NCBI GenBank assembly: GCA_902461475.1
Contig: CABPXX010000119.1
Coordinates: 1 to 5,210, forward strand
DNA length: 5,210 bases
Origin: an uncultured Eubacteriales bacterium
GTDB taxonomy: Bacteria > Bacillota > Clostridia > Oscillospirales > Oscillospiraceae
Reading direction: 5' to 3'
Part shown: positions 1-4,150 of the stretch, one piece after another
Numbering within the stretch: the stretch's first letter is position 1
Layout: each line of letters starts with the position of its first letter
The notes under the pieces: generated by a model
Told to the model about the DNA's origin: nothing
The model's input: only the letters and a program-made list of their open reading frames with translations
Databases searched by the model: none
Position numbers and translations under genes: made by a program

Positions 1-452
1 AGCATTTTCGCCGGGGCCCCCGCCTCCACCTCCACCTTCTGAGCGTAGCCATAGTTGTTTTGCAGGTGGAACACCACCCCTTTCACGTCCTTGCGGGTGA
101 GCAGCTGCTCCTCGCTCCACGCCTGCAAGATGCCAGTGACCCACTCGGTGGCCTCCTCCAACTCCGGGTAGGTCTGGTGGTCGCACCACTGCTTCCACTT
201 CCCCGGGGTGATGCCCAGGTGGAGGCAGATGCCAGTGAGGGTAGGCGGAATCACATATTCCCGGGTGCGGATGATCTCCCCCCGGTCGTTGTACACCGGC
301 TTTCGCTCACAGATGGGATTTCCCTTCTTGTCCACCTCTCCGGTGGGTTGCAGCTCGGTGACATCCACAGTGCGGCTGATGGAGTCCAGGTATTGGCGTA
401 CCTGACGCATCAGGGCCTTGGATGTGCTGGTTTGTCGCTGTCTGGCAGCCAC
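1..452 (-). CDS. Phage terminase small subunit, gp3-like (partial, 3' end outside window)
   Basis: Probably the small subunit of a phage terminase, which recognises phage DNA and hands it to the large ATPase/nuclease subunit for headpiece packaging. The 150 visible codons are open to the window edge. The basic, Ser/Thr-rich N-terminus (MAARQRQTSTSKALMRQ) leads into a predicted helix. The middle part has TLTGICLHLGITPGKWKQW, an HTH-like 'layer of helices' pattern, followed by an acidic helix and KDVKGVVFHLQNNYGYAQK. This order resembles the P22 gp3-type packaging protein family in Firmicute prophages; it is recognised from memory, not searched. I chose the GTG at 452 because AAGGGAGG lies 7 nt upstream. 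In-frame starts at 485 (ATG), 518 (ATG) and 536 (GTG) are also open; 536 would leave only 8 bp after the previous gene. It is the fourth gene of the leftward operon. Large-subunit and portal genes would be expected just left of the window if this is a prophage. Confidence 0.72.
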   Translation of the reverse strand, partial: MAARQRQTSTSKALMRQVRQYLDSISRTVDVTELQPTGEVDKKGNPICERKPVYNDRGEIIRTREYVIPPTLTGICLHLGITPGKWKQWCDHQTYPELEEATEWVTGILQAWSEEQLLTRKDVKGVVFHLQNNYGYAQKVEVEAGAPAKM

Positions 453-544
453 AGGTTTCCCTCCCTTGTGTTCTTCTTGTCCCATTGTAGCAACCAGACT
501 TCCCTCGTGATTACACATTCCGTGCTCAATCTCCACACTTCCCC

Positions 545-823
545 TTATAAATCCTGGGGAAAGCGTACATAATAGCGTTTCAGCGCCCGGTACAGGGTGG
601 TGGGAGAGGCGATGTAGTGTCTCTGACACACGGACTTCACCGCCTCCCCGGTGGTGACATGCTCCAGCAGTGCCTGGCCATTGTTGCCCCCCACGCAGTC
701 GCACAGGCGGCGGATGCGCTCTTGCTCCCGCACAGGCAGGCCAGAATAGCGCAGAGACTTAAAGTAGATGTATCCCTGTCGGGCATAGGGCACCGGAATG
801 CCCCGCTTATAGCGAAATTTCAT
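545..823 (-). CDS. Small phage-type protein with C-terminal HTH-like segment
   Basis: A 92-aa basic protein of unknown function. The N-terminal part (KRGIPVPYARQGYIYFKSL) is rich in aromatic residues. The centre has two nearby cysteines (RLCDC) and a GG pair. The C-terminal third (EHVTTGEAVKSVCQRHYIAS followed by TTLYRALKRYY) reads like a helix-turn-helix that could bind DNA. I recall similar small proteins in Clostridia prophages but cannot name a family. Start: ATG at 823 has AAAGGAG 7 nt upstream and overlaps the stop of the preceding gene in an ATGA arrangement, which indicates translational coupling. A longer open frame extends upstream to 973, but it lies inside the preceding gene and lacks this site. 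It sits directly before the terminase gene, so a role in late transcription or packaging is possible but unproven. Confidence 0.78.
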   Translation of the reverse strand: MKFRYKRGIPVPYARQGYIYFKSLRYSGLPVREQERIRRLCDCVGGNNGQALLEHVTTGEAVKSVCQRHYIASPTTLYRALKRYYVRFPQDL

Positions 824-1050
824 CGTGTTTCTCCTTTCAACTGCTCCACCAGCTCCCGGATTTCCTCTTCGGTGTGGGTGGAGACGAATCTTCCATAGGT
901 GGTGTGGTGCTGCCGGGCCAGCCGGGACACCCACACCAGCTGGGGGACGGGGGGCGGCGGCTCCCGGGCCCAATCCGCCTCAAACTCCCGGGAGCGACGG
1001 GTGTCCGCCTGGGCCATCTCCTCCAGCTCCTGGGGTGTAAACCCTGTCAC
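820..1050 (-). CDS. Hypothetical phage-type protein, 76 aa
   Basis: Function not recognised. The protein starts with TGFTPQELEEMAQADTRRS, an acidic, probably helical segment of a type common at the N-terminus of small Clostridia phage proteins. A proline stretch (PPPPVP) follows, and then a C-terminal helix rich in Glu and Lys (TEEEIRELVEQLKGE). There is no membrane segment or signal peptide. The start is GTG at 1050, with GGAGG about 10 nt upstream, only 7 bp after the stop of the upstream gene. The stop overlaps the next start by 4 bp. This tight packing supports it as a real gene co-translated with its neighbours rather than a chance frame. Confidence 0.7.
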   Translation of the reverse strand: MTGFTPQELEEMAQADTRRSREFEADWAREPPPPVPQLVWVSRLARQHHTTYGRFVSTHTEEEIRELVEQLKGETR

Positions 1051-1057
1051 GGCCCCG

Positions 1058-1453
1058 TCACCTCCCTGCTGCCTCCATGTGGCCTCCGCCGGGCACCGTC
1101 ATCACCGTGGCCAGCACCGCCAGCACGTGGTGGGCAGGCACCCCCAACCACTGCTCATACCCCCGGATGAGGGCCTCCAGAGCGTCCATGGCGGCGGCGG
1201 TGCTGGAGGCCTCAATGACCTGACAGAACCCGTCGCTGCCCTCCTCTTTGCGTACCTCCAGCTTCACCCGCTCCCCCTGGGTCCGCTTGCCTCCGTGATA
1301 GACCATCTCTTCCCGCTGCATCCCTGCTCGTTCCTCCTTTTTCTCCTCTCGATGTCTCCACGCCAGCCCCTGGGCCACGCCCAGCCAAAAGGCCCGCTCA
1401 CGCCGCCCCAGCCGGGGCAGGCTGATGCACAGTGACCATGCGCTCCATGCCAT
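1058..1453 (-). CDS. Hypothetical phage-type protein, first gene of leftward operon, 131 aa
   Basis: Function not recognised. This is the first gene downstream of the repressed leftward promoter. ATG at 1453 has AAGGAGGG 5 nt upstream. Residues 1-30 contain hydrophobic and aromatic residues mixed with arginines (SLCISLPRLGRRERAFWLGV). Residues 34-70 are highly charged (RHREEKKEERAGMQREEM onward). The C-terminal half looks like a compact helical domain (ASSTAAAMDALEALIRGYEQ, then VPAHHVLAVLATVM). The pattern could be a small regulatory or anti-host early protein, as is common at this position in temperate phages, but nothing in the sequence fixes a role. Ending 7 bp before the next start, it is almost certainly co-transcribed with the three genes to its left. 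Confidence 0.68.
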   Translation of the reverse strand: MAWSAWSLCISLPRLGRRERAFWLGVAQGLAWRHREEKKEERAGMQREEMVYHGGKRTQGERVKLEVRKEEGSDGFCQVIEASSTAAAMDALEALIRGYEQWLGVPAHHVLAVLATVMTVPGGGHMEAAGR

Positions 1454-1483
1454 AGTCTCCCTCCTTTTATGGATTTCTCGATA

Positions 1484-1512
1484 ATATTATATCAGTCACC
1501 GATATTTGTCAA
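1484..1512 (-). promoter_or_regulatory. Promoter of the leftward phage-type operon
   Basis: Read on the minus strand, a perfect TTGACA (1512-1507) is followed after 17 bp by TAATAT (1489-1484), within TATAATATTAT. A TATAAT hexamer is also present but at a short 15-bp spacing. Transcription would start near 1477, about 24 nt before the first ATG. The spacer is almost entirely occupied by a palindrome, so the promoter is probably strong but repressed. Confidence 0.78.
1489..1505. promoter_or_regulatory. 17-bp palindromic operator over the leftward promoter
   Basis: ATATCAGTCACCGATAT has half-sites ATATC-n-GT and AC-n-GATAT: 7 of 8 base pairs are symmetric around a central C, with one mismatched position. 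It lies between the -35 and -10 elements and touches both. A repressor bound here would block RNA polymerase. The divergent XRE protein is the obvious candidate, but binding is inferred from position only. Confidence 0.66.
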
Positions 1513-1544
1513 GGCCATTTTATTGATTTGGTCAATCTTGTTTC

Positions 1545-1573
1545 TTGTGCTTCCCGCTGTGGCGTGGTAAAAT
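1545..1573 (+). promoter_or_regulatory. Promoter of the XRE repressor gene
   Basis: TTGTGC (1545-1550) and TAAAAT (1568-1573) are separated by exactly 17 bp. The -10 matches 5 of 6 consensus positions and the -35 matches 3 of 6, so this is a weaker promoter than the divergent one. It would start transcription near 1580, inside a palindrome, which fits autoregulation by the repressor. Confidence 0.6.
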
Positions 1574-1590
1574 ACGGAGGTAACCCCCGT
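1574..1590. promoter_or_regulatory. 17-bp palindromic operator at the XRE transcription start
   Basis: ACGGAGGTAACCCCCGT is symmetric at 7 of 8 pairs around a central A (ACGG-n-GGT / ACC-n-CCGT). It begins directly after the -10 hexamer and spans the predicted start site. It shares the 17-bp length and the inner RGTnACY core with the palindrome at 1489-1505, but the outer half-site bases differ. The two centres are 85 bp apart. Confidence 0.58.
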
Positions 1591-1617
1591 ATCGTTTCGA
1601 GAACTGGAGGATTGACT

Positions 1618-1998
1618 ATGAGTGTTGGACTGCGCATCCGGGAGGTGCGCAAGGCCTATGGGCTGACCCAACAGGCCTTTGCCGACCAACTGGGTTTGAA
1701 GCAAAATACCATTGCCACCTATGAGATCGAGAAAACCACCCCCAGCGAGCGCACCCTGTTGGACATCTGCCGGGTGTTCCATGTCAACGAGGACTGGCTG
1801 CGCACGGGCCAAGGAGACATGCTCCTGACGCCCCCCAGTGGCCACACCCCAGACGAGGAGTTGATGGGCTTTTTGGGGGATGTGGCGGGCCGGAATGACT
1901 TCCGCTCTCGCCTCATTTCCGCTCTGTCCCGGCTCAGCGAGGAAGACTGGGCGGTGCTGGAGCGGCTGGCCCGCGATCTCAGCGCCCCCAAGGCATAA
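1618..1998 (+). CDS. XRE-family (Cro/CI-like) transcriptional repressor
   Basis: A 126-aa DNA-binding regulator. Residues about 7-62 form a classic HTH_3 domain: RIREVRKAYGLTQQAFADQL, then the recognition-helix region GLKQNTIATYEIEKTTPSERTL (about 26-47). It ends with the VNEDWLRTG motif typical of small phage and integrative-element XRE proteins. Residues about 75-126 form a charged helical tail (SRLSEEDWAVLERLARDL), probably for dimerisation. There is no LexA/CI-type autoprotease domain, so induction cannot proceed by RecA-stimulated self-cleavage of this protein. ATG at 1618 has GGAGG 7 nt upstream. The frame is open further upstream, but that part covers the promoter. The gene is divergent from the phage operon and closed by its own terminator, the layout of a lysogeny-type repressor. 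Confidence is high for the family and moderate for the phage-repressor role. Confidence 0.92.
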   Translation: MSVGLRIREVRKAYGLTQQAFADQLGLKQNTIATYEIEKTTPSERTLLDICRVFHVNEDWLRTGQGDMLLTPPSGHTPDEELMGFLGDVAGRNDFRSRLISALSRLSEEDWAVLERLARDLSAPKA

Positions 1999-2006
1999 AA
2001 AACCCC

Positions 2007-2040
2007 GGGCATCCAATGATTTGGATGCCCAGGTTTTTTT
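2007..2040 (+). terminator. Intrinsic terminator of the XRE gene
   Basis: A perfect 10-bp stem, GGGCATCCAA (2007-2016) with TTGGATGCCC (2021-2030), encloses a TGAT loop and is followed by AGG and seven T (2034-2040). The A-run at 1997-2002 upstream could make it work in the opposite direction as well. It starts 8 bp after the stop codon. Confidence 0.93.
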
Positions 2041-2173
2041 AGCGTGTCGAAAACGTTCGACACGCTTCTCAAAAATGCCAGCATTTTTGAGAGGAGTTGC
2101 AGTCCGCTGCATGCAGCCTTGGGTCAAAGGGCGACCCAAGACCACACTGACGGACTGAGAAGTGTTTTTTTCG
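2041..2173. repeat. Cluster of nested inverted repeats (foldback element or structured RNA)
   Basis: About 130 bp almost wholly composed of inverted repeats. In order: an 11-bp stem 2041-2051/2056-2066 (loop AACG); a 12-bp stem 2067-2078/2081-2092 (2-nt loop); the self-complementary GCTGCATGCAGC at 2106-2117; and an 8-bp stem CTTGGGTC/GACCCAAG at 2118-2125/2133-2140. CAGTCCG (2100-2106) pairs with CGGACTG (2151-2157). TTCTCA (2066-2071) could alternatively pair with TGAGAA (2156-2161), just before T7 at 2165-2171. No coding frame with a ribosome site is seen. It could be a MITE or palindromic intergenic repeat, a structured small RNA, or part of a prophage end. I do not recognise it as a known RNA class. 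Confidence 0.6.
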
Positions 2174-2209
2174 ATGCACATGTCCCCGAAAAAAACGGAT
2201 TTTAATTTA

Positions 2210-2233
2210 TTTTCCCGCCCCCGGGCAGGAAAA
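2210..2233. repeat. GC-rich 11-bp hairpin in an AT-rich spacer
   Basis: TTTTCCCGCCC (2210-2220) pairs with GGGCAGGAAAA (2223-2233) with one mismatch on this strand (a G-T wobble when read on the minus strand) and a 2-bp loop. Read leftward it lies 70 bp downstream of the 35-codon ORF and could end its transcript, but the nearest T7 run is 13 nt further on, so it is not a canonical terminator. The surrounding 2174-2303 holds no supported gene. Confidence 0.45.
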
Positions 2234-2303
2234 CTCTGCCGAGAGCTTTTTAATGCTGCAAGAGAATATATCCTTTTTGCATTGATATGAGGTTTCCGAC
2301 TGT

Positions 2304-2411
2304 CTATCGGTTTAAATAATGGGAAATGAACTGAAAAATGGCTCGTAGCTGGGCCTCATCCGCTCGGTCCAGTAAGTCGATGATTGCCGCTTTGATCCAG
2401 TTACGCTCCAT
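2304..2411 (-). CDS. 35-aa microprotein behind a LexA-box-like promoter
   Basis: A 35-codon ORF encoding MERNWIKAAIIDLLDRADEA, then QLRAIFQFISHYLNR. It is predicted to be one or two amphipathic helices, with hydrophobic residues at helical spacing (I6, I10, I11, L13, L14, L22, I25, F26, F28, I29) and balanced charge; it is not a clear membrane peptide. I recall similar small helical ORFs near phage and mobile-element genes in Clostridia, but no named family or function. Support for expression: ATG at 2411 has GGGAGG 7 nt upstream, and a TTGAAA-17-TATAAT promoter lies about 60 bp upstream with a LexA-box-like site in its spacer. The frame is open upstream to 2498, but that includes the promoter, so the shorter form is preferred. 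It is convergent with the XRE gene. Possible roles are an SOS-induced inhibitor, a toxin-like peptide or a phage regulator; all are speculative. Confidence 0.6.
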   Translation of the reverse strand: MERNWIKAAIIDLLDRADEAQLRAIFQFISHYLNR

Positions 2412-2431
2412 TTCTCTTCCTCCCTGCGCTG

Positions 2432-2450
2432 GGGATGGGGGTGCCATCCC
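2432..2450 (-). promoter_or_regulatory. Leader hairpin upstream of the microprotein ribosome site
   Basis: In the predicted 5' untranslated RNA, a 7-bp perfect stem (GGGATGG with CCATCCC, 5-nt loop) sits 7 nt upstream of the GGGAGG ribosome site at 2424-2419. It may stabilise the short mRNA or influence ribosome access. Regulation by it is not shown. Confidence 0.35.
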
Positions 2451-2474
2451 ATTGGTCCACGATGTCCTGCCCCC

Positions 2475-2503
2475 ATTATAATCGAACATATGTACCATTT
2501 CAA
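2475..2503 (-). promoter_or_regulatory. Strong sigma-A promoter of the 35-aa ORF
   Basis: On the minus strand, TTGAAA (2503-2498) and a perfect TATAAT (2480-2475) are separated by 17 bp, matching 11 of 12 consensus positions. Transcription would start near 2468. It is the best-matching promoter in the window and drives only the small ORF leftward. Confidence 0.78.
2483..2496. promoter_or_regulatory. Candidate LexA (SOS) box inside the promoter spacer
   Basis: CGAACATATGTACC matches the Firmicute LexA/DinR consensus CGAACRNRYGTTYC at 13 of 14 positions; the only deviation is A for T at position 12. It lies between the -35 and -10 hexamers, the usual place for LexA repression. The consensus is known from Bacillus subtilis; use by this organism is inferred. 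Confidence 0.6.
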
Positions 2504-2572
2504 GTATCTGACTCCCACAATTTGCCTAAAATTGTCCGTTCTATGGGACTTTTGTATGATAACATAAAAAAA

Positions 2573-2599
2573 TGTCGAATGAGGTCGAAAAAAGTCGAA
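2573..2599 (+). repeat. Three GTCGAA elements at 10-bp spacing (Spo0A-box-like)
   Basis: GTCGAA occurs at 2574, 2584 and 2594, exactly one helical turn apart. The first is a perfect TGTCGAA, the known Spo0A-box core (TGNCGAA); the others have G or A instead of T at the first position. The elements overlap the T-run region of the MATE terminator, so some A-richness is explained by that. Spo0A binding is only a suggestion. Confidence 0.3.
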
Positions 2600-2625
2600 A
2601 GGACGGGAAATTTTCCCGTCCTTTC
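2588..2625 (-). terminator. Intrinsic terminator of the MATE transporter gene
   Basis: An 11-bp perfect stem, GAAAGGACGGG at 2597-2607 with CCCGTCCTTTC at 2615-2625, has a 7-nt AT loop. Read leftward it is followed by GAC and six T (2593-2588). It begins 13 bp after the transporter stop codon. Confidence 0.85.
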
Positions 2626-2638
2626 AAAAATACAGTGT

Positions 2639-3979
2639 TTATGCCAGATTTCGGTTCCAATCCATGCGCCGATAGTACCACAGGAAGGTCACCGAGCTCA
2701 AGAACCAGGTGAGGGGGTAGACCCAGTAGACCATCTGAATGCTGCCGGTGAGGGGCACGGCGATGGCCAGGAAGGACACCCGGATGATGCACCAGCAGAT
2801 CATCATCACGAACATGGGCACCACGGCCTTACCTGCACCTCTGAGGATGGAGGCCATAGCGTGGGAGAAGGCCAGCAGGCAATAGAAGAGCACCGAGGTG
2901 CGAGCCTTGTCCACGCCGTAGGCGATGACGTCGGGGGAGGTGTCAAAGGCGGCGATGAGCTGGGGGGCGAAGAGGAGGCCCGCCACACCGATGAGTTCGG
3001 CCAAAATCACCGAGGTGATGGTGCCGAACCGGGCGCCCCGTTTGGTGCGCTCAATCTGGCCAGCCCCCAGGTTCTGGCCCACAAAGGTGGTCATGGCCAT
3101 GGTAAAGCTGGTGATGGGGAGAAAGCCGAAGCCCTCAATCTTGGAGTAGGCGCCCACGCCGGCCATGGCGGCGTCGCCAAAGTGGTTGATGTTGGACTGG
3201 ACCACCACGTTGGCAATGGCGATGATGGAGTTCTGAACGCCAGAGGGCAGGCCGAAGCGCACCACCCGCTTGAGCATATCCCAGTGGAAGCGAATCTTCC
3301 GCAGCTCCACCCGGTAGCTGTCCTTGACCCGCAGCAGCCGCCACAGACACATGATGGCGCTGACGTACTGGGCAATGATGGTGGCCCAGGCCGCTCCGTC
3401 CACCCCCATGCCCAGCACGGCGATGAAGAACAGGTCCAGCACCACGTTGACCACCGAGGAGACAATGAGGTAGTACAGGGGGTGGCGTCTGTCGCCCACC
3501 GCCTGCATGATACCCACGCACACGTTGTACATCACCGAGCCCAGAGAGCCCATGAAGTAGATGCTCAGGTATAGCTGGGAGTTGTACATGACGTTTTCCG
3601 GGGTGTCCATCCACCGGAGAATCTGGGGGGACAGGCCCACGCCCACCGCCGTCATCACCACACCGGCCACCAGACCGAAGGCCACGGTGGTGTGCACCGC
3701 TTGACTCATCTCCTCCAGCTTATTGCCGCCGAAGTAACGGGAGATGACCACACCGGCGCCGATGGCGATGCCACTCAAAAAGCCGATAAGCATAAAAATG
3801 AGGCTGCCGGTGGAACTCACCGCAGCCAGGGCATTCTTTCCCAGGAAGTTTCCTACGATCAGGGAGTCGGCGGTGTTGTACATCTGCTGGAACAGATTAC
3901 CCAGCAAAATGGGAAGGGCAAAGTAGGTAATTCGCTTCCAAATGGGCCCTTGTGTCATGGGTTCTGTGGTGTGTGCCAT
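2639..3979 (-). CDS. MATE-family multidrug/sodium efflux transporter
   Basis: A 446-aa integral inner-membrane protein of the multi-antimicrobial extrusion family. Such proteins export cationic drugs or metabolites in exchange for Na+ or H+. The sequence shows about 12 hydrophobic segments in two homologous halves. N-lobe: RITYFALPILLGNLFQQMYN, then NTADSLIVGNFLG and the conserved GAGVVISRYFGG (about residues 75-88). C-lobe: GLPSGVQNSIIAIANVVVQS, then TTFVGQNLGAGQ (about 285-297), the paired MATE motif. Length is normal and no frameshift is seen. It looks closest to the NorM/MepA/DinF-like Clostridia MATE proteins; substrate cannot be read from sequence. Start: ATG at 3979 has AAAGGA 7 nt upstream, whereas the ATG at 3985 (448 aa) is only 1 nt from that site, so 3979 is preferred. 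It is a single-gene unit, divergent from the ferredoxin gene, with its own promoter and terminator. Confidence 0.95.
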   Translation of the reverse strand: MAHTTEPMTQGPIWKRITYFALPILLGNLFQQMYNTADSLIVGNFLGKNALAAVSSTGSLIFMLIGFLSGIAIGAGVVISRYFGGNKLEEMSQAVHTTVAFGLVAGVVMTAVGVGLSPQILRWMDTPENVMYNSQLYLSIYFMGSLGSVMYNVCVGIMQAVGDRRHPLYYLIVSSVVNVVLDLFFIAVLGMGVDGAAWATIIAQYVSAIMCLWRLLRVKDSYRVELRKIRFHWDMLKRVVRFGLPSGVQNSIIAIANVVVQSNINHFGDAAMAGVGAYSKIEGFGFLPITSFTMAMTTFVGQNLGAGQIERTKRGARFGTITSVILAELIGVAGLLFAPQLIAAFDTSPDVIAYGVDKARTSVLFYCLLAFSHAMASILRGAGKAVVPMFVMMICWCIIRVSFLAIAVPLTGSIQMVYWVYPLTWFLSSVTFLWYYRRMDWNRNLA

Positions 3980-4018
3980 TTCCATTTCCTTTCTCTATCT
4001 CTCATTTCGTGTCTGATT

Positions 4019-4047
4019 AGTATATACCTCCCAGTTCCCCTTGGCAA
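4019..4047 (-). promoter_or_regulatory. Promoter of the MATE transporter gene
   Basis: On the minus strand, TTGCCA (4047-4042) and TATACT (4024-4019) are spaced by 17 bp, and the leader to the ATG at 3979 is about 33 nt. Each hexamer has 4-5 consensus matches. Confidence 0.7.
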
Positions 4048-4073
4048 GCCATTGGGGAGAAAACCTGCGGTTT

Positions 4074-4089
4074 TGTTGGAACTACAACA
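4074..4089. promoter_or_regulatory. Inverted repeat with Crp/Fnr-type geometry between divergent promoters
   Basis: TGTTG-GAACTA-CAACA is a perfect 5-bp inverted repeat with a 6-bp spacer, the geometry used by Crp/Fnr-family regulators (for example TGTGA-N6-TCACA). It ends at the -35 region of the ferredoxin promoter and lies about 27 bp upstream of the MATE -35. An HcpR-type regulator is an attractive guess given the ferredoxin family, but the half-site is not a consensus I can confirm. Confidence 0.4.
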
Positions 4090-4116
4090 GACATTCCCGG
4101 CCCATTGTGGTATCCT
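4088..4116 (+). promoter_or_regulatory. Probable promoter of the ferredoxin-like gene
   Basis: CAGACA (4088-4093) and TATCCT (4111-4116) are 17 bp apart, and the -10 is preceded by TG-n (4108-4110), an extended -10 that would compensate for the weak -35. The overlapping TGGTA-TCC-TACCA inverted repeat (4108-4120) could be an additional protein site. A weak -35 next to an inverted repeat suggests activator dependence. Confidence 0.48.
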
Positions 4117-4150
4117 ACCATCAAAATCACCACACCAGGAGGACACATCC

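Noticed and set aside
1594..1604. GTTTCGAGAAC near the XRE start as a third operator or SOS box
   Set aside because: Half-sites point outward relative to a LexA box and only the outer three bases are symmetric; too weak to call.
2049..2059. CGAA-AACG-TTCG in the first hairpin as a LexA box
   Set aside because: The half-sites lack the C and G next to the spacer and the site is 2 bp too short for CGAAC-N4-GTTCG; it is simply the hairpin tip.
1492..2181. A 229-codon open frame on the - strand
   Set aside because: It covers the XRE gene, its promoter and its terminator on the opposite strand; no ribosome site and no recognisable product.
2532..2560. Rightward promoter TTGTCC-17-TATGAT leading toward the MATE terminator
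   Set aside because: Spacing is ideal, but there is no gene or clear RNA end downstream, and the region is AT-rich, so a chance match is likely.
2435..3574. A 379-codon open frame on the + strand
   Set aside because: It lies antisense to the MATE gene, has a His/Gly/Asp-rich low-complexity product typical of a shadow frame in GC-rich DNA, and lacks a ribosome site.
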